In this document: positions 1 to 8,777 of the stretch, piece after piece
How the letters are laid out: each line of letters opens with the position of its first letter
Numbering within the stretch: position 1 is the first letter of the stretch
Assembly: GCF_001667505.1 (NCBI RefSeq)
Contig: NZ_LZHZ01000027.1
Location: forward strand, 62,001 to 126,000
DNA: 64,000 nucleotides
Source: Mycobacterium sp. ACS1612
GTDB lineage: Bacteria > Actinomycetota > Actinomycetes > Mycobacteriales > Mycobacteriaceae
Direction: 5' to 3'
The notes under the pieces: model-generated
Seen by the model: only the letters and a program-made list of their open reading frames with translations
The model's database searches: none
Told to the model about the DNA's origin: nothing
Position numbers and translations under genes: made by a program

Positions 1-2681
1 TCGGCGACCAGCAGGCACTCGGCGGTGTGCGGCGCGCCGCGCAGTGGGTTGTCCTCGACCGACCATTCGCCGGCGCCGACCTTGTCGATCTCGGCGCGGA
101 TCGCGATCATCGCATCGCAGAACGCGTCGACCTCGGCCAGGCTTTCGCTCTCCGTCGGTTCGACCATCAGTGTGCCCGCGACCGGGAAGCTCATGGTCGG
201 GGCGTGGAAACCGTAGTCCGCCAAGCGCTTTGCCACGTCATCGACGGTGACACCGGTGTCCTTGGTGATCCCGCGCAGATCGAGGATGCACTCGTGGGCC
301 ACCATGCCGTTCTCGCCGGTGTACAGCACCGGGTAGTACTCGTCGAGTCGGCGGGCGATGTAATTGGCTGACGCGATCGCGGTCAGCGACGCCGCGCGCA
401 GCCCTGCCGCACCCATCATCCGAATGTAGGCCCAGGTGATCGGCAGGATCGACGCCGAACCGTACGGCGCCGAGGACACCGTGTACCTGTCGCCTAGCTC
501 CTCCGCCATCGGGTGGCCAGGCAGATAGGGGGCCAGGTGCTCGCGCACCGCGACCGGCCCGACACCGGGACCGCCGCCGCCGTGCGGGATGCAGAACGTC
601 TTGTGCAGGTTGAGATGGCTGACATCGCCGCCGAACCGGCCCGGCCTGGCCAAGCCGACGAGCGCGTTCAGGTTGGCACCGTCGACGTAGACCTGGCCGC
701 CGACATCGTGCACCGCAGCGCAGATCTCGGCGATGTCGTGCTCGTATACACCGTGCGTCGACGGGTACGTGATCATCAACGCGGACAACCGATCCGCGTG
801 TTCGGCGACCTTCGCGCGCAGGTCGTCGAGGTCGACGTCCCCGTTGGCGCGGCAGGCCACCACCACCACGCGCATACCGGCAAGCGCCGCCGACGCAGCG
901 TTGGTGCCGTGGGCGCTGGACGGGATCAAGCACACCTTGCGGTCGGTCTGGCCGCGTTCGGCGTGATACGCCTGGATCGCCAGCAGTCCGGCGTACTCCC
1001 CCTGCGAACCCGCGTTGGGCTGCAACGACACCGCGTCGTATCCGGTGATCGCGGTCAGCCAGGTCTGAAGGTCGGAGATGAGCTTGTGCAACCCCGGGTT
1101 GTCGGAGACCGGCGCGAACGGATGCTGGCGGGAGAACTCCGGCCAGGTGATCGGCTCCATCTCGGCGGCCGCGTTGAGCTTCATGGTGCACGAACCGAGC
1201 GGAATCATGCTGCGGTCCAACGCAATATCCTTGTCGGCCAGCGACCGCAGGTAGCGCATCATTTCGGTTTCGGTGCGGTAGCGCGTGAATGCCGGGTGGG
1301 TGAGGAAATCCGACGTGCGCGTCTCGATGTCGGCACGCACCGGTTGCCCATGAGCCAACCCGAACGCCTCGACCACCGTCGCGACGTGTGCGTCGGTGGT
1401 GGCCTCGTCGCACGACACCGAAACGTGGTCGGCGTCGACGCGCCACAGGTTGATGTCGTTGGCTTTCGCGGCGGCGATCACCTCGTCGGCCCGGCCAGGT
1501 ACCCGGGCCAGCACGGTGTCGAAGAACTTGTCGTGCACGAGCGCCTCACCCAAGGCACCGGCGATGGCCTCGGCGCGGGCATGCACCCGGCGCGCGATCC
1601 CGGTGAGCCCGTCGGCGCCGTGATAGCTGGCGTACATCGCGGCGATCACGGCGAGCAGCACTTGCGCGGTGCAGATGTTGCTGGTGGCCTTGTCGCGGCG
1701 GATGTGCTGTTCGCGCGTCTGCAGCGCCAGTCGATACGCGGGCGCGCCATCGGCATCCTGGGAAACGCCAACGAGCCGGCCGGGCAACTGCCTGGCGTGC
1801 TTGGCGTGCACGGCCAGGTAGCCGGCGTGCGGACCCCCGAATCCCATTGGCACACCGAAACGTTGGGTGCTGCCGAACGCGATATCGGCGCCGATGTCAC
1901 CGGGCGGCGCGATCAACGTGAGCGCCAGCAGGTCAGCGCCGACGGCGACGAGGGCCCCGCGCTCGTGTGCGGCCGCGATCAGGTCGGTCCAGTCGACCAC
2001 CTGGCCGCTGGCGCCGGGCAGCTGGGTGAGCACGCCGAAGAAGTCGCCGTCGGGCAGGCCAGCGCGCAGGTCCGCGGTGACGATCTCGATGCCCAGCGGT
2101 TCGGCGCGGGTGGCCAGGATCGCGGCGGTCTGGCGGTACACGTCGGCATCGACGACCAGCCGGTTCGACGGGCCTTTGACGGCGCGGTGCATCAGCGTCA
2201 TCGCCTCCGCCGCGGCGGTGCCCTCGTCGAGCATCGAGGCGTTGGCGACCTCGAGCCCGGTCAGGTCGGCGACCATGGTCTGGAAGTTCAGCAGCGCCTC
2301 GAGTCGGCCCTGGCTGATCTCGGGCTGGTACGGGGTGTAGGCGGTGTACCACGCCGGGTTCTCAAGTATGTTGCGGCGCAACACCGGTGGCGTCAGCGTG
2401 TCGAAATAACCCTGCCCGATCATCGACACCGCGACGGTATTGGACTCGGCCATGGCGCGCAGTTCGGCCAACGCCTCCTGCTCGCTGGCGGCGGGCAGCA
2501 GCTGATCAAGACCCGGTGCGACACCGTCGGCGGACAGCGCATCGAGGATGCCCGAGGGCAACGCCTTGTCGGCGAGTTCATCGAGCGACCCGACCCCGAT
2601 GGTCTTGAGCATGGTCGCGACGGCGTCGGCATCCGGTCCGATGTGGCGATCGGCGAAATTGGGCTGATTGTGATCGAACAC
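1..2681 (-). CDS. gcvP: Glycine dehydrogenase (decarboxylating), P-protein; 3' end beyond window
   Basis: PLP enzyme that decarboxylates glycine and passes the aminomethyl group to the lipoyl arm of GcvH. The reading frame starts at GTG 2681 ([17 protein letters not shown]) and stays open to the left edge, giving 893 codons; the family is about 940-950 aa, so roughly 50 C-terminal residues are missing. Visible landmarks are GSCTMKLN near residue 501 and the cofactor motif [16 protein letters not shown], with the PLP lysine at about 694. A GGGAG ribosome site lies 9 nt before the GTG. A glycine riboswitch precedes the gene, so expression should rise with glycine. Equivalent of Rv1832 (gcvB) by sequence and neighbours. 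Confidence 0.95.
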   Translation of the reverse strand, partial: MFDHNQPNFADRHIGPDADAVATMLKTIGVGSLDELADKALPSGILDALSADGVAPGLDQLLPAASEQEALAELRAMAESNTVAVSMIGQGYFDTLTPPVLRRNILENPAWYTAYTPYQPEISQGRLEALLNFQTMVADLTGLEVANASMLDEGTAAAEAMTLMHRAVKGPSNRLVVDADVYRQTAAILATRAEPLGIEIVTADLRAGLPDGDFFGVLTQLPGASGQVVDWTDLIAAAHERGALVAVGADLLALTLIAPPGDIGADIAFGSTQRFGVPMGFGGPHAGYLAVHAKHARQLPGRLVGVSQDADGAPAYRLALQTREQHIRRDKATSNICTAQVLLAVIAAMYASYHGADGLTGIARRVHARAEAIAGALGEALVHDKFFDTVLARVPGRADEVIAAAKANDINLWRVDADHVSVSCDEATTDAHVATVVEAFGLAHGQPVRADIETRTSDFLTHPAFTRYRTETEMMRYLRSLADKDIALDRSMIPLGSCTMKLNAAAEMEPITWPEFSRQHPFAPVSDNPGLHKLISDLQTWLTAITGYDAVSLQPNAGSQGEYAGLLAIQAYHAERGQTDRKVCLIPSSAHGTNAASAALAGMRVVVVACRANGDVDLDDLRAKVAEHADRLSALMITYPSTHGVYEHDIAEICAAVHDVGGQVYVDGANLNALVGLARPGRFGGDVSHLNLHKTFCIPHGGGGPGVGPVAVREHLAPYLPGHPMAEELGDRYTVSSAPYGSASILPITWAYIRMMGAAGLRAASLTAIASANYIARRLDEYYPVLYTGENGMVAHECILDLRGITKDTGVTVDDVAKRLADYGFHAPTMSFPVAGTLMVEPTESESLAEVDAFCDAMIAIRAEIDKVGAGEWSVEDNPLRGAPHTAECLLVA

Positions 2682-2702
2682 TTACGTGTACTCCCGACGC
2701 AT
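2682..2702 (-). other. Six-codon mini-ORF abutting gcvP start
   Basis: ATG CGT CGG GAG TAC ACG TAA on the minus strand ends exactly one base before the gcvP GTG. It lies between riboswitch and gene, so a terminating ribosome could re-initiate on gcvP. It may be coincidental: a GGGAG ribosome site for gcvP lies inside it and no separate ribosome site was identified for the mini-ORF. Confidence 0.25.
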
Positions 2703-2745
2703 CAGGGCTGAAGAACCGGTTCGGTCCTCCCCCTCAGTCGTCAAC

Positions 2746-2862
2746 CCGCAAGGGTGTCTCCAGAGGCATCGGGGCCTTGCGCGGTCCTGGGTGCCTGAGA
2801 GTTTGACGGAGAGGTGCTGCTCCTTCGGCGCCCGTAGCTGGCTGCCACGGAACTCTCCCACA
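2746..2862 (-). ncRNA. Glycine riboswitch (single gcvT-type aptamer)
   Basis: On the minus strand the conserved parts occur in order: GGGAGAG (2859-2853), GCCGAAGGAGCA (2829-2818), CTCTCAGGCACC (2801-2790) and CTCTGGAGA (2765-2757). P1 closes by pairing TGTGGGAGAG with CTCTGGAGACA. Only one aptamer is present; no second GCCGAAGGAGC copy precedes gcvP. About 75 nt separate the aptamer from the GTG and include a GAACCGGTTC self-complementary element that could form the expression platform. Family recognition is secure; on/off behaviour is inferred from the gcvP context. Confidence 0.93.
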
Positions 2863-2881
2863 CAAGGGCGATGCGCTAACT

Positions 2882-2887
2882 AGTTTA
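2882..2887 (-). promoter_or_regulatory. -10 box of the gcvP riboswitch transcript
   Basis: TAAACT on the minus strand fits the mycobacterial TANNNT -10 consensus and lies about 20 nt before the first conserved riboswitch element, so transcription would begin near 2875. No convincing -35 hexamer was seen. Confidence 0.5.
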
Positions 2888-2922
2888 CCGTGACCGCCCG
2901 CCCAGCGAGCGGCGGCGGCGCG

Positions 2923-3591
2923 TCAGCCGATCTTGCGGTCGCGGTGCTTACGCCGCGAGGCCAACTCGTCCTCAGGTGCGGCGATCGACTCGCCACCGTC
3001 GGCGCGCTCACCGGGGAAGTCGGCGATCGCGCCTGTCAACTCCCGCATGGCACCGGATACCGCGATGCCGAACACACCCTGCCCGCCCTGCAGCAGGTCG
3101 ACGACTTCTTCGGCCGAGGTGCACTCGTAAACCGTGGTGCCATCGGAGAACAGCGTGATGTTGGCCAGATCGCGAACACCGCGTTGCCTCAGGTGATCGA
3201 CCGCGACCCGGATGTTGTGCAGCGAAATACCGGTGTCCAGCAGGCGCTTGACGATCTTGAGCACCAGGATGTCCTTGAACGAGTACAGCCGCTGGCTGCC
3301 CGACCCGGCCGCACCGCGGATGGACGGGACGACAAGCGAGGTGCGCGCCCAGTAGTCCAACTGGCGGTAGGTGATTCCGGCGATCTGGCACGCGCTGGGC
3401 CCGCGGTAACCGACGAGCTCATCGGGCACCGAGTTGTCAGGGAACAGACCGGCCTGTACGGGTTCGCTGGGCGCTTCGGCCGGAGATTCGGCGGGCCCGC
3501 TGCTGGTGGACAGGTCAAGCTGCTCTTGACGTGGCGTGTCTCCCACTCTGCCAATCCTCTCGCCGATCGAACCCGCGTCTGTGACCTGCAT
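2923..3591 (-). CDS. MerR-family regulator (Rv1830 type)
   Basis: Winged-helix DNA-binding protein with a MerR region (GITYRQLDYWARTSLVVPS...GSGSQRLYSFKDI) and a C-terminal effector/dimer part ending RRKHRDRKIG. The start is uncertain: ATG 3591 gives 222 aa, close to the M. tuberculosis length. GTG 3546 (207 aa) has a better ribosome site (AGAGGA, 8 nt upstream), and an open frame extends to 3666. The N-terminal 60 residues are low complexity. It lies between gcvP and the nuclease gene on the same strand; family members regulate growth and redox or metabolic genes, but the target here is not visible. Confidence 0.85.
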   Translation of the reverse strand: MQVTDAGSIGERIGRVGDTPRQEQLDLSTSSGPAESPAEAPSEPVQAGLFPDNSVPDELVGYRGPSACQIAGITYRQLDYWARTSLVVPSIRGAAGSGSQRLYSFKDILVLKIVKRLLDTGISLHNIRVAVDHLRQRGVRDLANITLFSDGTTVYECTSAEEVVDLLQGGQGVFGIAVSGAMRELTGAIADFPGERADGGESIAAPEDELASRRKHRDRKIG

Positions 3592-3745
3592 GGGCGCACG
3601 TTTGCCGAAGCTCGAATGTGTCGAGCATACGCTTTCCGTCGAGCCATTACTGCTCGTCGCAACCAAGTATGGCTGCCCGATTCACGGTTGAGAGAAACTC
3701 GCGCCGCGTGTCGAGCGCGCGAGACACATCCGTGACAAATCGCTG

Positions 3746-4240
3746 TTACGTCGCCTTGAAGTCGTCGGGCGACACGCTGTCGAGGAACTCCTTGAACTTC
3801 TCGACCTCGTCCTCGCGGACCGCCCCTGCCGCTTCCTCGTCGTTCTCGTCGGGGATCAGCAGGCCGGCCTCGGCCAGCACCGCTTCCTCCACATAAATCG
3901 GCACACCCACACGCAGTGCGATCGCCACGCTGTCCGACGGCCGCGCGGACACCTTGATGTCGCGGTCGAAGATCAGGTCCGCGTAGAACGTGCCCTCCTG
4001 CAGGTCGACGATGCGGACCTCTTTGAGCGAATGACCAAGCGCCGCAATGACATCTTTGATCAGATCGTGGGTCAGCGGCCGGGCAGGTTCATGGCCCTGC
4101 TGTTCCAGCGCGATCGCGGCCGCCTCGGGTTGGCCGATCCAGATCGGCAAGTAGCGGTCACCGTTGGCCTCACGAAGCAGCAGCACCGGCTGATTCTGGG
4201 GCTGCTCCACGCGAATGCCGACCACACGAACTTCACCCAT
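3746..4240 (-). CDS. Bifunctional nuclease family protein (DUF151)
   Basis: 164-aa DUF151 protein beginning MGEVRVVGIRVEQPQNQPV and ending VEKFKEFLDSVSPDDFKAT. Start ATG 4240 is preceded by GGAGG 10 nt upstream; an in-frame extension to 4276 lacks family similarity. The core VRIVDLQEGTFYADLIF and SARPSDSVAIALR is typical of the family, to which DNase/RNase activity has been ascribed. It sits between two MerR genes exactly as Rv1829 does. The cellular role is not established. Confidence 0.93.
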   Translation of the reverse strand: MGEVRVVGIRVEQPQNQPVLLLREANGDRYLPIWIGQPEAAAIALEQQGHEPARPLTHDLIKDVIAALGHSLKEVRIVDLQEGTFYADLIFDRDIKVSARPSDSVAIALRVGVPIYVEEAVLAEAGLLIPDENDEEAAGAVREDEVEKFKEFLDSVSPDDFKAT

Positions 4241-4301
4241 CTGTGTCTGCCCTCCGCACCAAAAGAAGCTCGCCAAGAAGCCTTGAAACCGAGTCTAATC
4301 C

Positions 4302-5033
4302 TCAGCGATCCAGAACGTCGCGTACGGCGGACTTGATGAGCGACGTGTGCAATGTGATCGCCAGTGCGGCCACCTCACGGGCCAGGTCGTCAGCCCGGTC
4401 GCGGGCGCCCGCCTTGCCCGCCTTGACCACAGGACCCGCGATCTGCGCGATCAGATCCGACTGCCGGTCGGCGGCCGAGCGGAACGCGCGCAGATGCCGC
4501 GGTTCGACGCCGTACTCCGCGAGCGCCTTCGCGCACTGGGCGATCACCACCGAATGCTCGTCGAAGAATCCGGCCTGCCCCGGCTTGATCACGCCGGCCT
4601 TGACCAGCTCGCTCAACAGGGATTCGCTGATGCCCGACCGGTTCAGCAGGTCTTCGCGCCGCAGCCGCACCTGGGTGGGGGCGACGCCGGAAACGCCGTC
4701 GTGCTTGTCGGTATCGACGGATACCAAACGCGGTACCCCGTAAGCGGATCCGCTGTTCGGCAGCTCGCCGTCGGCCTGCGCGTCCAGTTGCGCCTTGATG
4801 ACCTTCAGCGGCAGATACTGGTCGCGCTGCGCGGTCAGGATGAACCGCAGCCGCGCACAGTCGTAGGCGGTGAAGCGCCGATATCCCGACGGAGTGCGCT
4901 CAGGGGTGACCAGTCCCTCGGCCTCCAGGAATCGAATCTTGGAGATGGTCACGTCCGGGAAGTCCGGTCGCAGCAGATCGAGGACCGCTCCGATCGACAT
5001 CCCAGCCAGAGCAGGTGTGTCGGGGGCGGTCAT
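4302..5033 (-). CDS. MerR-family regulator (Rv1828 type)
   Basis: 243-aa MerR protein. The N-terminal helix-turn-helix reads [20 protein letters not shown] followed by [15 protein letters not shown]. The C-terminal half ([20 protein letters not shown]...[20 protein letters not shown]) is the conserved dimer/effector region of the Rv1828 group. It begins 3 nt after the garA stop, so the two are co-transcribed and probably translationally linked. The order gcvH-garA-merR-DUF151-merR-gcvP matches other mycobacteria. Confidence 0.93.
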   Translation of the reverse strand: MTAPDTPALAGMSIGAVLDLLRPDFPDVTISKIRFLEAEGLVTPERTPSGYRRFTAYDCARLRFILTAQRDQYLPLKVIKAQLDAQADGELPNSGSAYGVPRLVSVDTDKHDGVSGVAPTQVRLRREDLLNRSGISESLLSELVKAGVIKPGQAGFFDEHSVVIAQCAKALAEYGVEPRHLRAFRSAADRQSDLIAQIAGPVVKAGKAGARDRADDLAREVAALAITLHTSLIKSAVRDVLDR

Positions 5034-5036
5034 CGG

Positions 5037-5516
5037 TTAGCTTCCCGGCCCGCTGTCGTCGTCGCCCTTCGGCCCGGTCAGGAAGACCAGGCGGAACTTG
5101 CCGATCTGCACCTCGTCGCCGTTGGCAAGCACCGCCGAATCGACGGGCTCCCTGTTGACGTAGGTGCCGTTGAGGCTGCCGACGTCGACGACCTGGAACT
5201 CGCCGCCCTCCAGGCGGAACTCCGCGTGCCTGCGGCTGACCGTGACGTCGTCGAGGAAGATGTCGCTGTCCGGGTGCCGGCCCGCCGACGTGGTCGGCTG
5301 GTCGAGCAGGAACCGCGAGCCCGCGTTGGGGCCGCGCTTGACGACCAGCAGGGCTGAGCCCGCAGGCAGCCCTTCGACACCCGAGACCGCGCCTTCGGCG
5401 CCGGCCGCGGCCGGAGCGTCCAGCTCGTTGAGGAAGTCGGCGCGGAAGACCGATGTCGTCTCCACGGTGACATCCTCAGACTGGTCAGCCCCAGAGTTGT
5501 GGTCCTTTTCCGTCAC
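5037..5516 (-). CDS. garA: FHA-domain metabolic switch protein GarA
   Basis: 159-aa forkhead-associated protein. In mycobacteria GarA inhibits 2-oxoglutarate dehydrogenase and NAD-glutamate dehydrogenase and activates glutamate synthase until phosphorylated. The phospho-motif ETTSVFRADFL is intact, with T20 and T21 corresponding to the PknG and PknB sites. The FHA fold shows SAGRHPDSDIFLDDVTVSRRH and LNGTYVN, which bind phospho-threonine intramolecularly. Start GTG 5516 has GAGGAG 6 nt upstream. The 158-bp gap to gcvH probably holds its promoter, which I could not pin down. Confidence 0.97.
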   Translation of the reverse strand: MTEKDHNSGADQSEDVTVETTSVFRADFLNELDAPAAAGAEGAVSGVEGLPAGSALLVVKRGPNAGSRFLLDQPTTSAGRHPDSDIFLDDVTVSRRHAEFRLEGGEFQVVDVGSLNGTYVNREPVDSAVLANGDEVQIGKFRLVFLTGPKGDDDSGPGS

Positions 5517-5674
5517 CCGCTGCTCCTCACTGGCTGCTGTGGCGATATCAGGCCGGGCCCCCAGCCGTCATTGACACGTCTGGTGTTGACCGTACCGCGC
5601 AGTAGACATGATTGGGTCCACCACTGCCGGATCCGCCTGTGTTGGACTTTGGTCGCGAAAACCCTAACAACTCG

Positions 5675-6070
5675 TCATTCGGTCACGGTGGCGCGGTAGC
5701 CATCCGCGTCCAGCAATCCTGACAGCGCGTCGTCCAGCAGTGAATCCTCGATCTGGAGGTCTACCAGCCAGCCTTCGCCGTACGGGTCGGAATTGACCAG
5801 TTGCGGGTTTGCTTCGAGATCACCGTTGACGGCAACGACTTTCGCGGTGACGGGCGCGTAGAGGTCCGACACCGACTTCGTCGACTCGACCTCGCCGAAC
5901 GACTCCCCCGCCGTCACCTCGGTGCCGACGTCCGGAAGCTGGACGAAGACCACGTCGCCGAGCGCCGACTGGGCGTAGTCGGTGATCCCGACCCGCACGG
6001 TGTCGTCACCGGTGCGCTGCACCCACTCGTGCTCCTCGGTGTAGGACAGATCGGCTGGGATTTCGCTCAC
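5675..6070 (-). CDS. gcvH: Glycine cleavage system H protein
   Basis: 131-aa lipoyl carrier that shuttles the aminomethyl group between P- and T-proteins. The lipoylation motif [13 protein letters not shown] places the modified lysine at K65; the N-terminus [10 protein letters not shown] is typical. Start GTG 6070 follows a GAGGAG ribosome site. It lies with gcvP in the same cluster, separated by garA and three regulatory genes; gcvT is not in the window. Confidence 0.97.
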   Translation of the reverse strand: MSEIPADLSYTEEHEWVQRTGDDTVRVGITDYAQSALGDVVFVQLPDVGTEVTAGESFGEVESTKSVSDLYAPVTAKVVAVNGDLEANPQLVNSDPYGEGWLVDLQIEDSLLDDALSGLLDADGYRATVTE

Positions 6071-6104
6071 GGCGCTCCTCGTAATCGGCGGCAGACAAGT
6101 GCCC

Positions 6105-6923
6105 TCATTTGACTGGCTGAGCGTATTGGCGTGGTTTCGGTTGCCGCAAGGCGGTCACGTCGACGCGGTCGGACTGTTGTACCACCATCTTGCCGCCGAC
6201 GCGCTCCACGCTGTCCGTGGCGCCGCCGGGGATGTTCATCGCGGCGGCCAGCGTCGGCGGATCCCCAATGGCCAGAACGGAATACGGCGGGTTCAGAGTG
6301 GTGCTGTCGACGACGAGGGCCCCGGGGTTGCCGACCACCCAGGTGTCCACCCCGACCCGGACGGCCCCGGGACCGTTCTGGGTGCCGCCGCGGATCTCCA
6401 TGGCCTCGGCGCCCGCGGCCCGCAGTTCGTTGATGACGTCGAGCATGGTCTCGGCGGGCACGCCGGGTGCGGTGTCCTCGATGGTCAGCGTGACGCCGGG
6501 ACCGGTGGCCGCGACCGTCCCGATCATGATCGACAGCGCGGCGAGCCGGGCCCGTGCATTCTCGATCGCCGCCTGGTCGCTGCTTCCCGACGCCTGCAGT
6601 TGCGCCAGGTTGCGCTGGAGGTCAGCCACTTCGGTGTTCAGCGCCGCCTCCCGCTGCTGCAGCGAATCCAGCAACACCAGCAGGTCCGCGGGTCTCGCGG
6701 TTTCCAGCGAATCGCCGCTTTCCGTCTGCCTGGCCTGTGTGACGATCGCCACGCCGAGCAGCAGGCACAGCACCCCCGCGAGCGCCCCGAAGATCAGCTG
6801 TGAGCGGCCCCTGCCCAGCACGCCCGTGACCCCGCCGCCGTGCAGCTTGCCGATCTCGGGCGCGGGTTCATCGGCGGGCAGCTCATGGCGGCCGTGCTGG
6901 TCGGGTGCGGAGTGCTCGCTCAT
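6105..6923 (-). CDS. DUF881 membrane-anchored protein (Rv1825 type)
   Basis: 272 aa. A cytoplasmic N-terminus is followed by one membrane segment ([19 protein letters not shown]), a coiled coil ([20 protein letters not shown]) and an extracytoplasmic DUF881 domain containing [14 protein letters not shown] and [14 protein letters not shown]. Start ATG 6923 lies 4 nt after the DUF1290 stop, so coupling is likely; a longer in-frame extension to 6992 would overlap that gene. With DUF1290 and a second DUF881 gene it forms the conserved Rv1823-1825 trio, also found in Firmicutes. Function unknown. Confidence 0.9.
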   Translation of the reverse strand: MSEHSAPDQHGRHELPADEPAPEIGKLHGGGVTGVLGRGRSQLIFGALAGVLCLLLGVAIVTQARQTESGDSLETARPADLLVLLDSLQQREAALNTEVADLQRNLAQLQASGSSDQAAIENARARLAALSIMIGTVAATGPGVTLTIEDTAPGVPAETMLDVINELRAAGAEAMEIRGGTQNGPGAVRVGVDTWVVGNPGALVVDSTTLNPPYSVLAIGDPPTLAAAMNIPGGATDSVERVGGKMVVQQSDRVDVTALRQPKPRQYAQPVK

Positions 6924-6927
6924 GAAC

Positions 6928-7260
6928 TCACGCGCCGAACAATCTGCGCCGCAGCGCGGCGGCGTTGCCGAAGATGCGGATGCCGAGCACAACGATTATC
7001 GCGGTGGACAGCTGGGTGCCGACGCCGAGTTGGTCGCCGACATAGACGATGAGCGCGGCCACCAACACGTTGAAGACGAACGAGATCACGAACACCTTCG
7101 AGTCGAAGATGCGCTCGAGATAGGCCCGCAGTCCGCCAAACACCGCGTCGAGCGCGGCCACCACCGCGATCGGCAGATACGGCTGGATCACCTCGGGGAC
7201 GCTGGGATGAAACACCAGGCCCAGCACGATCCCGACAACCAGTGCGGCGATTCCGATCAT
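6928..7260 (-). CDS. Small basic protein family membrane protein (DUF1290)
   Basis: 110-aa protein with three hydrophobic segments (GIAALVVGIVLGLVF, LPIAVVAALDAVFGGLRAYL, VFVISFVFNVLVAALIVYVG) and the family signature LGVGTQLSTAIIVVLGIRIF. It sits between the two DUF881 genes with gaps of 4 and 6 nt, the standard arrangement (Rv1824). The family is called sbp; no biochemical role is established. Confidence 0.92.
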   Translation of the reverse strand: MIGIAALVVGIVLGLVFHPSVPEVIQPYLPIAVVAALDAVFGGLRAYLERIFDSKVFVISFVFNVLVAALIVYVGDQLGVGTQLSTAIIVVLGIRIFGNAAALRRRLFGA

Positions 7261-7266
7261 TATCCG

Positions 7267-8169
7267 TTAGGGCCCAATCTGTTTGGCGAAGTTGATATCT
7301 CGAACCGAACCTGCCGGCAGCGTCAGGCCATCGCCTGCGCTGACACTGACGCCGACACCGTAGCTGCCCTCCAACAACCGCATCCGTTGCAGGCCGGGGC
7401 TGCGGTCGAACACGTCCTGCATGGCGTGCGGCGGGCCGACCGCGAGAATCACATACGGACTGCTGATCGGCTGATTGTCGACCAGGATGCCGCCGCCCGC
7501 CTGCCGGATCGTCACGTTCGGGCCGACGCGCACTCCGCCCACCGACACGGCCTCCGCGCCGCTGACCCACAGCGAGTTGACGACCAACTGCAGGTCGCGG
7601 TCGAGGATCACCTGCTGGCTGCCGGGCAGCCGCTCCTTCGACACGTCGGTGAGGTCTTTGGACATCCCCGGGTCGGTGACGGTGACGGTCAGGCCGGGGC
7701 CGATCACCGGCGTCGCGGCCGCGGCGAAGTCGGCCTTGTCGAGGTTGCTCAGCAGTTGCTGGCCGCGCGCGTCGCCTTCGAGGCGGGTTCGCCGCTCGGC
7801 GTCCACCTGCGCGGCCAGCGCGTTGCGGCGGGCGGTGGCGTCGTCGGTGGCCGCCTCGGCGGCCTTGACGCTTCCGACCAGAACCCGCTGTGTCTCGCGA
7901 ACACCGGGCGCCGTCGAACGGGCCTGCGCGACCGCGCCTGCGAACACGGCGGCGATCAGCAGCGCACCGCTGAGTTGCCAGACCCACGCCTGCCACCACG
8001 TTCGGCGGGCGCCGGAGCCGGCTTTCGCCTGTGCTGCCGCGGCATAGCCCGGATCGAGATGATCAGTCAGCAGCGAGCGCAACAGTGACGGCACCGGGAT
8101 CAGCGTCGGCTTGTTGGCCTCGTGGGCGTTGCGGCCGGCCTGCGGGTCGTAGCCGCCGAGCGTGCTCAC
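7267..8169 (-). CDS. DUF881 membrane-anchored protein (Rv1823 type)
   Basis: 300 aa from GTG 8169, whose GTGA overlaps the pgsA2 stop by 4 nt; the frame remains open to 8313 but that part lies inside pgsA2. One membrane segment ([17 protein letters not shown]) is followed by a coiled coil ([20 protein letters not shown]) and a DUF881 domain ([38 protein letters not shown]). Paralogous to the 6105-6923 gene; the pair flanks DUF1290. Confidence 0.9.
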   Translation of the reverse strand: MSTLGGYDPQAGRNAHEANKPTLIPVPSLLRSLLTDHLDPGYAAAAQAKAGSGARRTWWQAWVWQLSGALLIAAVFAGAVAQARSTAPGVRETQRVLVGSVKAAEAATDDATARRNALAAQVDAERRTRLEGDARGQQLLSNLDKADFAAAATPVIGPGLTVTVTDPGMSKDLTDVSKERLPGSQQVILDRDLQLVVNSLWVSGAEAVSVGGVRVGPNVTIRQAGGGILVDNQPISSPYVILAVGPPHAMQDVFDRSPGLQRMRLLEGSYGVGVSVSAGDGLTLPAGSVRDINFAKQIGP

Positions 8170-8765
8170 GGGTCCGAGACCCGCGGTAGTCGCCGCATCA
8201 CCATCCCCACCTGGGCCAGGTACAGCACCCCCGACCACAGATACATCGCCATGCCCCAGATCAAGAAAGCCCATCCGCAGGCGAGCACGACGCGACTCCA
8301 CAGCGCATCCCACTGGCCGAGCAGGATCAGCGGGAAGCCCGACATCAGCGCGAAGGTGGCGGCCTTGCCGATGTAGGTGACCGGCAGCGCGGTCAGGCCG
8401 CGGGTGCGCAGCAGCGGCAATGTCGCAGCGAGTGCGACGTCACGGCCGAGCAGCGTCAGCACGATCCACCACGGCACCGCACCGTAAAAGGCAAGTGCCA
8501 CAGGCACTGTCACCATGTAGATGCGGTCGACGGCCGGATCGAGCAACTCCCCCAGCCGCGACGACTGGTTGTCGACCAGCCTGGCGATCTTGCCGTCCGC
8601 CCAGTCGGAGAACCCGCTGAACATCAGCACGCCCACGGCCCAGCCCCGGTGGTGGGACACGAACAGTAGATAGAGGAAGACCGGCACCAGCAGCAGGCGC
8701 AGCACCGACAGCGCGTTGGGCACGGTCAGCACCCGATCGCGCACACCGCCAGCCTGCTGGCTCAT
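8166..8765 (-). CDS. pgsA2: CDP-alcohol phosphatidyltransferase
   Basis: 199-aa integral membrane enzyme carrying the class motif D-x2-D-G-x2-A-R-x8-G-x3-D-x3-D, seen as [14 protein letters not shown] and [10 protein letters not shown]. It transfers a phosphatidyl group from CDP-diacylglycerol to an alcohol. By synteny it is the Rv1822 (pgsA2) protein; its acceptor (glycerol phosphate or another polyol) is not proven by sequence. It overlaps the downstream DUF881 gene by 4 nt and has its own leaderless promoter inside the end of secA2. Confidence 0.92.
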   Translation of the reverse strand: MSQQAGGVRDRVLTVPNALSVLRLLLVPVFLYLLFVSHHRGWAVGVLMFSGFSDWADGKIARLVDNQSSRLGELLDPAVDRIYMVTVPVALAFYGAVPWWIVLTLLGRDVALAATLPLLRTRGLTALPVTYIGKAATFALMSGFPLILLGQWDALWSRVVLACGWAFLIWGMAMYLWSGVLYLAQVGMVMRRLPRVSDP

Positions 8766-8771
8766 GGGCTA

Positions 8772-8777
8772 AACCTA
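8772..8777 (-). promoter_or_regulatory. -10 box, leaderless pgsA2 promoter
   Basis: TAGGTT on the minus strand followed by 6 nt and the pgsA2 ATG. The box covers the secA2 stop codon, so pgsA2 and the DUF881/DUF1290 genes can be expressed separately from secA2. Confidence 0.55.

Noticed and set aside
513..2711. 732-codon plus-strand frame
   Set aside because: Antisense to gcvP, whose motifs are continuous on the other strand.
2700..2890. Tandem (two-aptamer) glycine riboswitch
   Set aside because: Only one GCCGAAGGAGCA/CTCTCAGGCACC set is present.
6190..8088. 632-codon plus-strand frame
   Set aside because: Antisense to DUF881/DUF1290 genes; no family similarity.
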